In this document: in pieces, positions 1 through 11,707 of the stretch
Layout: every line of letters starts with the position of its first letter
How positions within the stretch are numbered: position 1 is the first letter of the stretch
NCBI RefSeq assembly: GCF_022539505.1
Contig: NC_061508.1
Span: forward strand, 341,509,484 to 341,573,483
From: Lolium rigidum
Taxonomy: Eukaryota; Streptophyta; Magnoliopsida; Poales; Poaceae
Reading direction: 5' to 3'
DNA length: 64,000 bases
Translations under genes and position numbers: made by a program
The notes under the pieces: model-generated
What the model saw: the letters and a program-made list of their open reading frames with translations, nothing else
Database searches by the model: none
Told to the model about the DNA's origin: nothing

Positions 1-1200
1 GTTGAAGGAGAAGAAAATTCGCCTCCTCAACAGAACGTCGTTGCTGCGACCCCTCCTTCAAGCCCCCTTGTTCCTTCACCAAAAAGGGCAAGGGTTGAAA
101 CAATCCCGGAGCTTACTCTTCAATCGAGTAGCTCTTCTAACCCTCTTTTGGATGACGTAAGTTCTTACTGCGCTTGTCGCTGTCTATTTTTTCTCCGTTT
201 TGCTCCTGTGTGTCGTTATTTTTTCCCCTACCGACATTTTCTTTTCTTGTATTTTCCTTGATAGCCTATGATCAAAGAGCTTCTTCGCATCGGTGCCCAA
301 TTCGTTGGGTACCGTGATTACGCCGATAAAGCCGAAGGTAGTGCCTGGCTACTTCTTTTTGCTTCTGCTTTCTTTCTGCTTTATTGTCGACGTTTGTAGC
401 TGACCTTGTCTTCCTTTTACAGAAAAACTGGCAGAAGCCAATGAACGTGCTGACACGCTTGCTCAGAGATTAGAGCAATGTGACGAGGCTCGTAAAAAGG
501 CTGAGTCAGATGCTGTTGAAGCTAGGCGAGAAGCTGACAAAGCTAAGGCTGATGCTGCTGGTGTCGAAGATCTTCGGAAACGTCTGCAAGATACCGAGAC
601 TTCGCTGAGCGATCATATAGCTGCACAAATCGCTCGTGAAGAAGCGATTACTAAACGTATAAGGTCGCAAAATCTTCGCTTTGTCAGTAAGTATCTGAAC
701 CACTTCATATCCTTTGAACTTTCCTATCTGCACTCTTTTGTTGATCGGGTTTTTATATTGGCAGATAAAACCTCTCAAGAATTTGAACTTGAGGATCCCG
801 ACAATGATCCTCTTCTTGACGCTGTTTCGTTCCTTGAATTTCATGGGACGGAAGCGCGTGAGGGCATTGATGAAGCTAGGACAGGGTTGTCGAAGCTTTT
901 CCCCTACTTCTTCCCGAAGAAAGAGGAACCCGCAACCTTCCTTGGTCTTGCCAAGTGCTTTAATTCTCCCGAAGATCTTGGGCTGAAGATGCGCCATGAG
1001 AACATGAAGGTTGCCGTTGAAAGCACCGTCGCCCTAGTTGCCGACAGTCAACAGACTATTGACTGGGCCAAAGTTGGCGCCACGGAGCAGATAGAGCAAT
1101 CAAGGTGGAGGTCGCTGATTAAGGCGGCTAAGCCCAACTCGAAGAAAATCTTGGCGTATCTCGGGATCAAGCCAGCTTCGACTCCTAGCTCATCGAGGCC
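1..1200 (+). pseudogene. Antisense gene 1 of the Tat element (partial; split by Ath-1)
   Basis: Four exons join in one frame: 1-156, 265-337, 423-686 and 765-1200. Every junction has GT donors (three of them GTAAGT or GTAGTG) and AG acceptors, with phases that agree. The protein is Ser/Pro-rich at first, then has an Ala/Glu/Lys/Arg-rich coiled-coil segment (exon 3), then a globular part with a DPLLDAVSFLEFHG motif and PYFFPKKEEPATFLGLAKCF. Reading continues after Ath-1: codons GAG, GTC and stop TAG fall at 8133-8141. The insertion therefore interrupts the gene three codons before its natural stop, and the 5' end lies outside the window. Such proteins in Tat elements are sometimes annotated as putative gypsy-type transposon proteins (Transposase_28-like); their role is unknown. 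I cannot confirm a domain by reading alone. Confidence 0.75.
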
Positions 1201-2920
1201 TGATGTCTACGTTCCCCCTCCTTTCCTGTAGACAGTGTTGGGCCTCCAAGTGCAGAGGTTTGTAGAACAGCAGCAAGTTTCCCTTAAGTGGATCACCCAA
1301 GGTTTATCGAACTCAGGGAGGAAGAGGTCAAAGATATCCCTCTCATGCAACCACTGCAACCACAAAGCAAGAAGTCTCTTGTGTCCCCAACACACCAAAT
1401 AGGTGCACTAGTTCGGCGAAGAGATAGTGAAATACGAGGTGGTATGAATGAATATGAGCAGTAGCAACGGTGCCAGAAAATAGCTTGCTGGCGTGTAGTT
1501 GATGGTGGTAGTATTGCGAGCAGTAGTAACACGAGTAAAACAATGAAACAAGCAAGTAGTAACTCAGCGGTATTTAGGAACAAGGCCTAGGGATTACACT
1601 TTCACTAGTGGACACTCTCAACATTGATCACATAACAGAATAGATAAATGCATACTCTACACTTTTGTTGGATGATGAACACATTGCGTAGGATTACACG
1701 AACCCTCAATGCCGGAGTTAACAAGCTCCACAATAATGCTCATGTTTAAGTAACCTTAAGTGTAAGATAGATCAAAACGACTAAACCAAGTACTAGCATA
1801 GCATGCACACTTGTCACCTTCATGCATATGTAGGAGGAATAGATCACATCAATATTATCATAGCAATAGTTAACTTCGCAATCTACAAGAGATCATGATC
1901 ATAGCATAAACCAAGTACTAACACGGTGCACGCATCGTCACCTTTGCACACATGCAGGAGGAATAAAACTACTTTAATAACACATCACTAGAGTAGCACA
2001 TAGATAAATTGTGATACGATGCACATTGCAATCATAAAGAGATATAAATAAGCACTTCACTACGCTCTTCAACAGTGAATAAGTACTTCGTGAAATATAG
2101 CCTAAGAGACCCACACGGTGCACACACTGTCACCTTTACACACGTGGGACAAGGAGTCTCCGGAGATCACATAAGTAAAACCCACTTGACTAGCATAATG
2201 ACATCTAGATTACAAGCATCATCATATGAATCTCAATCATGTAAGGCAGCTCATGAGATTATTGTATTGAACTACATAGGAGAGAGATGAACCACATAGC
2301 TACCGGTACAGCCCCGAGCCTCGATGGAGAACTACTCCCTCCTCATGGGAGCAGATGGCGGTGACGAAGATGGCGGTGGAGATGGCAGCGGTGTCGATGG
2401 AGAAGCCTTCCGGGGGCACTTCCCCGCTCCGGCGAGGTGCCGGAACGGAGACTCCTGTCCCCGGATCTTGGCTTCGCGATGACGGCGGCTCCGGAACTTT
2501 TCTCGTATCGTGGCTCTCGGTATCGGGGTTTTCGCGACGGAAGCTTTAAGTAGGCGGAGGGTCAACGCGAGGGGCCACACGAGGGGCCCAGGGGATAGGT
2601 CGGCGCGGCCGGGGCCCGGGCCGCGCCGGCCACCCCCCGGCTGCCTCGTGGCCCCACTTCGTTAGGTCTTCGGTCTTCCGGAAGCTTCGTGCAAAAATAG
2701 GACCCCGGGCGAAAGTTTCGTCCAATTCCGAGAATATTTCTTTACTAGGATTTCTGAAACCAAAAACAGCAGAAAACGAGAACCGGCTCTTCGGCATCTT
2801 GTTAATAGGTTAGTTCCAGAAAATGCACAAATATGACATAAAGTGTGCATAAAACATGTAGGTATCATCAATAAAGTAGCATGGAACATAAGAAATTATC
2901 GATACGTCGGAGACGTATCA
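1201..2920 (-). repeat. Ath-1 3' LTR
   Basis: It begins TGATGTCTAC and ends GACGTATCA on the plus strand. It pairs with 6407-8126 at the same length of 1720 bp; by eye roughly 2% of positions differ, many as single-base indels. The polypurine tract (minus strand CTAAGCTTGGGGATGC) lies just right of it at 2921-2936. A GC-rich hairpin-prone block is at about 2585-2650. Small ORFs inside it (for example 2355-2549 and 2546-2797) overlap low-complexity LTR sequence and are not genes. Confidence 0.93.
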
Positions 2921-5495
2921 GCATCCCCAAGCTTAGTTACGCTCGTCCCGAGCAGGTAAAACGATAACAAAGATAATTTCTTAAGTGACATGCCATCATA
3001 ACCTTGATCATACTATTGTAAGCATATGAGATGAATGCAGCGATCAAAACAAAAGTAATGAGATGAGTAAACAAATGAATCATAAAGCAAAGACTTTTCA
3101 TGAATAGTACTTCAAGACAAGCATCAATAAGTCTTGCATAAGAGTTAACTCATAAAGCAATAAATCAAAGTAAAGGTGTTGAAGCAACACATAGGAAGAT
3201 TAAGTTTCAGCGGTTGCTTTCAACTTATAACATGTATATCTCATGGATATTGTCAACATAAAGTAATATAACAAGTGCAATATGCAAGTATGTAGGAATC
3301 AATGCACAGTTCACACAAGTGTTTGCTTCTTGAGATGGAGAGAAATAGGTGAACTGACTCAACATAAAGGTAAAAGAATGGTCCTTCAAAGAGGAAAGCA
3401 TCGATTGCTATATTTGTGCTAGAGCTTTTATTTTGAAAACATGAAACAATTTTGTCAACGGTAGTAATAAAGCATATGAGTTATGTAAATTATATCTTAC
3501 AAGTTGCAAGCCTCATGCATAGTATACTAATAGTGCCCGTACCTCGTCCTACTTAGCTTGGACTACCGGATCTTTGCATGCCATGTTTCAACCAAGTGTC
3601 ACAAAGGGGTACCTCCATGCCGCTCTGTACAAAGGTCTAAGGAGAATGCTCGCATTTTGGATTTCTCGCTTTTGATTATTCTCAACTTAGACATCCATAC
3701 CGGGACAACATGGACAACAGATAATGGACTCCTCTTAAATGCACAAGCATGAAGCAATGATTATTATTCTCATATGAGATTGAGGATGTATGTCCAACAC
3801 TGAAACTTCCACCATGATTCATGGCTTTAGTTAGCGGCCCAATGTTCTTCTCTAACAATTTTGCATGCTCCAACCACTAAAATGATAGATCCTTCAGACA
3901 AGACGGACATGCATAGCAACTCACATGATATTCAATAAAGAGTAATTGATGGCGTTCCCCGTAAGCATGGTTATCGCACAACAAGCAACTTAATAAGAGA
4001 TAAAGTGCATAAGTACATATTCAATACTACGATAGTTTTTAAGGCTATTTTGTCCCATGAGCTATATATTGCATAGGTGAATGATGGAATTTTAAAGGTA
4101 GCACTCAAGCAATTTACTTTGGAATGGCGGAGAAATACCATGTAGTAGGTAGGTATGGTGGACACAAATGGCATAGTAGTTGGCTCAAGGATTTTGGATG
4201 CATGAGAAGTATTCCCTCTCGATACAAGGTTTAGGCTAGCAAGGTTATTTGAAGCAAACTCAAGGATGAACAAGTGCAGCAAGACTCACATAAAAGACAT
4301 ATTGTAAACATTATAAGACTCTACACTGTCTTCCTTGTTGTTCAAAACTCAATACTAGATATTATCTAGACCTTAGAGAAACCAAATATGCAAATCAAAT
4401 TTTAGCAAGCTCTATGTATTTCTTCATTAATGGGTGCAAAGCATATGATGCAAGAGCTTAAACATGAGCACAACAATTGCCAAGTATCACATTATCCAAG
4501 ACATTTTACCAGTTACTACATGTAGCATTTTCCAATTCCAACCGGATAACAATTTAACGAAGAGGAAACTTCGCCATGAATATTATGAGCTAAGAACACA
4601 TGTGTTCATACGAACCAGCGGAGCGTGTCTCTCTCCCACACAAGGATGAACTTATTCAGAGAACTAAAATAACAAAACAAAAACAAAAATAAAAGCACAC
4701 AGACGCTCCAAGTAAAATACATAGGATGTGACGGAATAAAAATATAGTTTCACTAGAAGAAACCCGATAAGTTGTCGATGAAGAAGGGGATGCCTTGGGC
4801 ATCCCCAAGCTTAGATGCTTGAGTCTTCTTAAAATATGCAGGGATGAACCACCGGGGCATCCCCAAGCTTAGACCTTTCACTCTTCTCGATCACATTATA
4901 TCACCCTCTTCTATTGACCCTTGAAAACTTCCTTCACACCAAACTTCAAGCAAACTCATTAGAGGGTTAGTGCATAATCAAAATTCACATGTTCAGAGGT
5001 GACACAATCATTCTTAACACTTCTGGACATTGCACAAAACTTCTGAAAGTTAATGGAACAAAGAAACCCATTCAACAAAGCAAAAGCGGCAATGCGAAAT
5101 AAAAGACAGAATCTGTCAAAAACAGAACAGTCCGTAAAGACGAATTTTAAGATGGCACCAGACTTGCTCAAATGGAAAAACTCAAAACTAATGAAAGTTG
5201 CGTACATATCTGAGGATCACGCTCGTAAATTGGCAGATTTTTTAGAATTTTCTACAGAGGACTGTGCCCAGATTCGTGACAGACAGCAATGCTGTTTCTG
5301 CGCAGCGATCCCAAATATAACATCAACTTTGACATAGAAACTTTACTTGGCACAAAAACATGATAAGGAGAGGTTGCCACAGTAGTAAACAACTTCCAAG
5401 ACACAAATATAAAACAAAGTACTGTAGCAAAATAACACATGGGTTATCTCCCAAGAAGTTCTTTCTTTATAGCCATTAAGATGGGCTCAGCAGTT
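2921..5495 (-). other. Ath-1 noncoding 3' region
   Basis: This is about 2.6 kb without a credible gene. It holds four kinds of sequence shared with the 3' region of Ath-2: the stretch around 5041-5460 (with GGTTATCTCCCAAGAAGTTC near 5444), the stretch near 4440-4640, and two internal PPT-like motifs at 4802-4813 and 4860-4871. The short ORFs at 4959-5207 and 5053-5337 lie in the shared block on opposite strands and do not look like proteins. Confidence 0.7.
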
Positions 5496-6242
5496 TTAAT
5501 GATGCACTCGCAAGAAATAGTATTTGGAGCAAAAGAGAGCATCAAGAGGCAAATTCAAAACACATTTAAGTCTAACATGCTTCCTATGCATAGGAATCTT
5601 GTGAATAAAAAAGTTCATGAAGAGCAAAGTAACAAGCATAGGAAGATAAAACAAGTGTAGTTTCAAAAATTTCAGCACATAGAGAGGCATTTTAGTAACA
5701 TGAAAATTTCTACAACCATATTTTCCTCTCTCATAATAACTTTCAGTAGCAACATGAGCAAACTCAACAATATAACTATCACATAAAGCATTCTTATCAT
5801 GAGTCTCATGCATAAAATAATTACTACTCCCAACATAAGCATAGTCATTCTTATTAATTGTAGTGGGAGCAAATTCAACAAAGTAGCTATCAAATATAGG
5901 AGGTATATTGTAATCATAATCAAATTTATCCTCCATAACAGGTGGTAACAAAAGACTACTATCATTATAATCATCATAAATAGGAGGCAAAGTATCATCA
6001 AAGTAAATTTTCTCCTCAATGCTTGGGGGACTAAAAATATCATGCTCATCAAAGCCAGCTTCCCCAAGCTTAGAATTTTCCATAGCATTAGCAACAATGG
6101 TGTTCAAAGCATTCATAGTAATAACATTCCCATTAGCATGCATATAAAGTTCCATGGGTTTCTTAATTCTTTCTTCAAACACATCATGTCCTAATTCAAG
6201 ATAAAGTTCATAAAGATCTCTCATATTTTTGTTGTTTTCCAT
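5496..6242 (-). CDS. Ath-1 Gag-like ORF (N-terminus fused to conserved C-terminal segment)
   Basis: This 248-aa ORF starts with ATG, 137 nt inside the primer site. Its first 30 or so residues (MENNKNMRDLYELY; KKPMELYMH) match the start of the Ath-2 gag at 19256. Its second half (ATESYYERGKYG; KIPMHRKH; FCSKYYFL) matches the end of the Ath-2 second ORF near 27870-28120. The capsid core and the zinc knuckle that lie between these parts in Ath-2 are missing. The middle is rich in Asp, Tyr, Pro and Asn (acidic). The likely origin is an internal deletion that stayed in frame. The function is unknown; it may be a vestige of Gag or a short protein that the family still uses. Confidence 0.65.
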   Translation of the reverse strand: MENNKNMRDLYELYLELGHDVFEERIKKPMELYMHANGNVITMNALNTIVANAMENSKLGEAGFDEHDIFSPPSIEEKIYFDDTLPPIYDDYNDSSLLLPPVMEDKFDYDYNIPPIFDSYFVEFAPTTINKNDYAYVGSSNYFMHETHDKNALCDSYIVEFAHVATESYYERGKYGCRNFHVTKMPLYVLKFLKLHLFYLPMLVTLLFMNFFIHKIPMHRKHVRLKCVLNLPLDALFCSKYYFLRVHH

Positions 6243-6378
6243 TATGCCTAACTAGTGTAAACAAGAAACCAAATGTCGCAATTGCAGAGTCTAAAGGAAA
6301 TAGCTTTGAGTACTTACAACGGCGCCGGAAAATAGCTTAGTAGCCGAGGTCCGGAGTGTGAGTACCTTTTACCTTTCC

Positions 6379-6396
6379 TCCCCGGCAACGGCGCCA
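6379..6396 (-). promoter_or_regulatory. Ath-1 primer binding site (tRNA-Asp)
   Basis: The plus strand reads TCCCCGGCAACGGCGCCA, an 18-nt match to the 3' end of plant tRNA-Asp (sequence from memory). It lies 10 nt from the LTR at 6407. This fixes the element as minus-strand and its LTR at 6407-8126 as the 5' LTR. Confidence 0.9.
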
Positions 6397-6406
6397 GAAA
6401 AGTGCT

Positions 6407-8126
6407 TGATGTCTACGTTCCCCCTCCTTTCCTGTAGACAGTGTTGGGCCTCCAAGTGCGAGAGGTTTGTAGAACAGCGAGCAAGTTTCCCTTAAGTGGA
6501 TCACCCAAGGTTTATCGAACTCAGGGAGGAAGAGGTCAAAGATATCCCTCTCATGCAACCCCGCAACCACAAAGCAAGAAGTCTCTTGTGTCCCCAACAC
6601 ACCAAATAGGTGCACTAGTTCGGCGAAGAGATAGTGAAATACGAGGTGGTATGAATGAATATGAGCAAGTAGCAACGGTGCCGGAAAATAGCTTGCCGGC
6701 GTGTAGTTGATGGTGGTAGTATTGCACGTGATAGTAACACGATAGAAACAAGTAAACAAGCAGTAGTAACTCAGCAGTATTTAGGAACAAGGCCTAGGGA
6801 TTACACTTTCACTAGTGGACACTCTCAACATTGATCACATAACAGAATAGATAAATGCATACTCTACACTTTTGTTGGATGATGAACACATTGCGTAGGA
6901 TTACACGAACCCTCAATGCCGGAGTTAACAAGCTCCACAATAATGCTCATGTTTAAGTAACCTTAAGTGTAAGATAGATCAAAACGACTAAACCAAGTAC
7001 TAGCATAGCATGCACACTCGTCACCTTCATGCATATGTAGGAGGAATAGATCACATCAATATTATCATAGCAATAGTTAACTTCGCAATCTACAAGAGAT
7101 CATGATCATAGCATAAACCAAGTACTAACACGGTGCACGCACTCGTCACCTTTGCACACATGCAGGAGGAATAAAACTACTTTAATAACACATCACTAGA
7201 GTAGCACATAGATAAATTGTGATACGATGCACATTGCAATCATAAAGAGATATAAATAAGCACTTCACTACGCTCTTCAACAGTGAATAAGTACTTCGTG
7301 AAATATAGCCTAAGAGACCCACACGGTGCACACACTCGTCACCTTTACACACGTGGGACAAGGAGTCTCCGGAGATCACATAAGTAAAACCCACTTGACT
7401 AGCATAATGACATCTAGATTACAAGCATCATCATATGAATCTCAATCATGTAAGGCAGCTCATGAGATTATTGTATTGAACTACATAGGAGAGAGATGAA
7501 CCACATAGCTACCGGTACGGCCCCGAGCCTCGATGGAGAACTACTCCTCCTCATGGGAGCAGTAGCGGTGATGAAGATGGCGGTGGAGATGGCAGCGGTG
7601 TCGATGGAGAAGCCTTCCGGGGGCACTTCCCCGCTCCGGCAGGGTGCCGGAACAGAGACTCCTGTCCCCCAGATCTTGGCTTCGCGATGACGGCGGCTCT
7701 GGAACTTTTCTCGTATCGTGGCTCTCGGTACTGGGGTTTTCGCGACGGAAGCTTTAAGTAGGCGGAGGGTCAACGCGGGGGGCCACACGAGGGGCCCAGG
7801 GGGTAGGTCGGCGCGGCCAGGGCCTGGGCCGCGCCGGCCACCCCCTGGCTGCCTCGTGGCCCCACTTCGTTAGGTCTTCGGTCTTCTGGAAGCTTCGTGC
7901 AAAAATAGGACCCCGGGCGAAAGTTTCGTCCAATTCGAGAATATTTCTTTACTAGGATTTCGAAACCAAAAACAGCAGAAAACAGGAACTGGCTCTTCGG
8001 CATCTTGTTAATAGGTTAGTTCCAGAAAATGCACAAATATGACATAAAGTGTGCATAAAACATGTAGGTATCATCAATAAAGTAGCATGGAACATAAGAA
8101 ATTATCGATACGTCGGAGACGTATCA
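6407..8126 (-). repeat. Ath-1 5' LTR
   Basis: It is 1720 bp, from TGATGTCTACG to GACGTATCA on the plus strand, and pairs with 1201-2920. Read on the minus strand it starts TGATACGTC then TCC then GACGTATC, an 8-bp stem right at the terminus. It is followed by the target duplicate AGGCC at 8127-8131, after which antisense gene 1 of the Tat element resumes. Confidence 0.93.
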
Positions 8127-8322
8127 AGGCCGGAGGTCTAGTTTCATATTCTTTTGCTTTGTTTTTAGTTTACCTCCTCCTTTTGGTATTGTCGCCATAG
8201 TGCTCCTGGCGATGATTAGATCTTCTAGGGGTCCTTCTGTAATAGACATGTATATATTATGAGAATGAATGGAAGTCTATCTTTGTCTCAATGATTGATG
8301 TCGACGTTTTTCTATTTTTCAG

Positions 8323-9317
8323 TTGATTTTTGACAACTATACGCCAGTTCCTGGTCCTTCCGAAGTTTTTCCTTCGTCTTTGCCGAAAGAATCCTCTGTC
8401 CCCATTAATCTTGTTGATGATTCTGCGAGTAAGAATCTGACAGAAGAATTGAAAGAACTTCGAGTACAGCTCCAGTCCGTGAAGAAGCAATCGCTTATGC
8501 TTATGGAGCAATCTCGAGAATCTTCTGAAAGGGAGAAATTTGCACTCCAACAAGCTCGAGATGCCATGACTGAGAAGGACGCCGCTGTTGCTGAAGTTGC
8601 TGCAGCCATCTCCCGCGAAAATGCTATGCTTCAGCTGCTGACAGATGCTAGCTTGGATATGGCAGGTATGCTTCATTGTCGTGCTCTTCTTTTCCCTTTT
8701 GCTTGTCTTCTCATTGCGCACTGGGTTTTGAAGAAAAAATAGGTTCTTTTTTGGATGCTGCTACTGAGGATGAGCGTGTCGAAGCTAGGTCCAATGTACT
8801 TCTTCGTCTTGCCAAAGAACATGGAGTATTATTTTGGGGCACGCCTGAACGAACTCGCCAGATTGTCAGATTTCAGGATCGCGCGCTTCAAGTTCGCGAG
8901 TATCTTGACTTCTGTACCAAGACTTTGTCGATGGTTTATAATTCTATGTTTCCTCGGAACATTCAACCAAAGACTCTTCCCGAGTTAATGGAGAAGTTTA
9001 AGGATTCCCACAGGATCCATAACTTTGTCAGAGCTCAACTGGTAGCTGGCGCCAGATTTGCCCTTATCATGCTTCAGATCTGTCATTCAAAGCTTGATCT
9101 GACCCAAGTTGTTGAGAAAGTTCACGAGAAGGTACGGCGCCGAAGAGTTGGTGTCGATCGCATTAACACGAAGGTTTCACCTATAGCCGAAGAAATGATT
9201 GAAGACCTTCTTCGGATGGATGCCGACTTTTTTGCAGATGGTCATTATGCTGACTTTCTTGGCGCTGCTCCTGAAGAAAACAGAGTTACCCTTGATGATA
9301 TATTGAATCAAGATTGA
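8323..9317 (+). pseudogene. Antisense gene 2 of the Tat element (coiled-coil protein, at least two exons)
   Basis: An acceptor TTTTTCAG ends at 8322. Exon 8323-8665 is followed by an intron 8666-8742 (GTATGC...ATAG) and exon 8743-9317, ending in a TGA stop. The exons join in frame (ATG GCA G|GT TCT). The N-terminal part is a strong coiled coil (TEELKELRVQLQSVKKQSL and AREKFALQQAR-like heptads). The C-terminal part is helical and charged (VNARSNVLLRLAKEHG-like, then RTRQIVRFQDRALQVREYLD) and ends in an acidic tail, VTLDDILNQD. The first exon or start is not clear; 8142-8322 may hold an intron or the boundary between two genes. It may be the second half of one long antisense transcription unit. 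The function is unknown, and no disabling change is seen in the part present. Confidence 0.6.
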
Positions 9318-9799
9318 TTATTTTCCTTCGGTAGATAATTCTTCCTTGTAAATCATGATTGTGATTATATTGTGAAGCAAACATCATATTTCTATATTTG
9401 TCTAGCTCCCGAGTGTTTTCGGTGGCTATTCGCTGTATTTGTATAATGCGAGATTTTGAACCAAGGCATTTAAATATGTAGTTTTGGCTAATCATCAGCC
9501 CCCGAGCTATTTTGTTGAGTACTGCTTTGTATTTTTATTGACTCACGAGGTATGTTAATACCAAGGCGAGGCTTATTGAGCAACTATATTGGAATTCGTC
9601 GGGTCGGAGACTTTGAGCATGTCGATAAAGAAAAGTTATATTGACACTATCTTTATTATATTGCAGCACCGCGAGCCCGCCTCATTAAAAACCTTCTCCG
9701 GCCCCACTCGGTGCCCCGAAAAAGGAAAAGAGTGCGTCCGAAAACTCGCGGGCGTTTCAAGTACATTGTATGTTTACAAAGTAGACTATATTTCGGCAT
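9318..9799. other. Convergent intergenic region of the Tat element
   Basis: It lies between the antisense gene stop (9317) and the pol stop (9800), so two convergent transcription units end here. It is AT-rich in the left half, and I see no gene. It probably holds both 3' UTRs. Confidence 0.55.
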
Positions 9800-11706
9800 C
9801 TAAGCGTAAAAACGCCTGAGCTGTGCCACGTTCCAGGGATTTGGCTCGGCAGTCCCTGTCTTCTTGTCTTTGATTCTGTATGCTCCTCCTTCGATTACTT
9901 CTGTGACGATGTAGGGTCCAAGCCATGGTGACTCGAGTTTTTCGTGACTTTTTTGGTTGAGTCGCAGAACTAAGTCACCAACTTGAAAAGACCTTGGGCG
10001 CAATCATCGACTGTGGTAATTCTTCAAGTCCTGTTGATATTTGGCGACTCGTGACAGGACTTCATCTCGAGCTTCATCAAGTGCATCGACGTCGTCCTCC
10101 AAAGATTTTCTCGAGGTTTCTTCATCGTATTCTGTGACTCTTGGGGAATCGTGATCTATTTCTATCGGCAGGACTGCTTCGGCGCCATGGACCATAAAGA
10201 ATGGCGTTTCCTGTGTCGCTGTATTTGGTGTTGTTCGAATACTCCACAAAACGCTCGGCAATTCCTCTGGCCAAGTATGCCGAGCTTTCTCCAATGGTCC
10301 TAGTAGGCGTTTCTTGATACCATTGCATATGATGCCATTGGCCTTCTCGACTTGACCGTTGGTCTGTGGATGCGCAACAGACGCAAAGCTCAATTTGATG
10401 CCCACTTCTGCGTAGTATGCTTTGAACTCCTTGGACGTGAAGTTACTGCCGTTGTCTGTGACAATGCTATGAGGAACTCCAAATCTGAAGACGATGCTTT
10501 TTACGAATTTAATCGCCGATGCGCCGTCCGGTGAATTTATCGGCTTTGCTTCTATCCACTTTGTGAATTTGTCGACAGCGACCAGCATATACTCATAACC
10601 TCCTGGCGAAGCTTTGTGTAGTTTTCCCACCATGTCGAGACCCCATTGAGCAAAAGGCCAAGATAATGGGATTGGCATAAGTTCTGCTGCGGGAGAGTGA
10701 GGTTTGGCGGCAAATCTTTGGCACGCGTCGCAAGTTCTTACTATTTCCTTTGCGTCCTCTATTGCTGTTAACCAATAGAATCCTGCTCTGAAAACCTTAG
10801 CCGCGATAGCCCGGCTGCTCGCGTGGTGCCCGCATATTCCTTCGTGCACATCTTTCAGGATGATTCTTCCTTCTTCGGGTGTAACGCATCGCTGTAGCAC
10901 GCCCAAAATACTTCGTTTGTACAACTCCCCTTTTACCACAGTGAAAGCTTTTGATCTCCTGATTATTCGCCTTGCTTCAACTGGATCAAAGGGTATCGTT
11001 TTCCTTAGGATGTATGATATGTAAGCCTGCATCCATGGAATTTGCACCATCATGACTAGCTCCTGCTCCTCTTCTTCTTCTATCGTGTCGTTGATGGTAC
11101 TCGAGGATTTCGCTTTCTTCTCCTTCTTTGTTTTTGCTGGCTTTGTTGATCTCTCGCTTATTTCTTCCCAAAACACGCCTGGAGGGATTGCGAGACACTG
11201 CGACCCGATGTTTGCAAGAACGTCGGCTTCATCATTACTCATCCTGCTGATGTGGTTTACCTCGCAACCATCAAATAATTTCTCCAGCTCATTGTACACC
11301 TCTTTGTATGCTATCATACTTTCGTTGACTGCATCACATTGGTTCATAACTTGCTGTGCCACCAATTGTGAGTCGCCGAAAATTTTCAATCGGGTTGCAC
11401 CGCACGCTTTCGCCATCTTCATCCCGTGTATGAGAGCTTCATATTCTGCTTCATTGTTAGACGCGTTTGGGAACGTCATCCGCAAAACATATTTCAGCTT
11501 ATCGCCTTCAGGTGATACCAATATCACGCCTGCTCCAGCACCTTCCAACCTTTTGGACCCGTCGAAGTTCATGGTCCAAGTTCTCGATAAATCTGGAGGC
11601 CCCGTGTTTTGTAGTTCCATCCACTCTGCAATGAAATCTGGTAAGACCTGCGATTTTATTGCTTTTCTTTTTTCGTACGTGATGTCCCGAGGGGAAAGTT
11701 CTATTC
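9800..11706 (-). pseudogene. Tat pol: archaeal-type RNase H and integrase
   Basis: The frame is open from about 11706 to 9800 apart from one TGA at 10004-10006. Numbering from Met at 11620: an RNase H domain covers residues 15-140 (FDGS with D20, NNEAEYEAL, FGDSQL with D83, D130/D133). It is the second RNase H typical of Tat. A Lys/Glu-rich linker follows. The integrase zinc module has H259, H265, C297 and C300 (CDACQRF). The catalytic triad is D329 (WGLDMVG), D389 (VTDNGSNF) and E425 (QVEKANG), with the expected 35 residues between the last two. The C-terminal part after the TGA keeps the FQVGDLVL and WLGPYIV motifs. The TGA fits a CGA-to-TGA change. Confidence 0.9.
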
Positions 11707-11707
11707 C

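Larger units (their letters stand above)
1201..8126 (-). mobile_element. Ath-1: compact non-autonomous Athila-type LTR retrotransposon
   Basis: Two 1720-bp LTRs (1201-2920 and 6407-8126) bound the element, with a 5-bp target duplication AGGCC at 1196-1200 and 8127-8131. A primer site matching the 3' end of tRNA-Asp lies beside the right LTR, so transcription runs right to left. The internal part is only about 3.5 kb and holds a single 248-aa ORF plus a long noncoding 3' region. There is no protease, RT or integrase, so it must have been mobilised in trans. tRNA-Asp priming and the AAGCTTGGGG polypurine tract fit the Athila lineage. The LTR type resembles the Triticeae Sabrina/WHAM group, from memory only. 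Confidence 0.93.

Noticed and set aside
6379..6396. Possible tRNA gene fragment
   Set aside because: It matches only the last 18 nt of tRNA-Asp and lies next to an LTR in the primer-site position.
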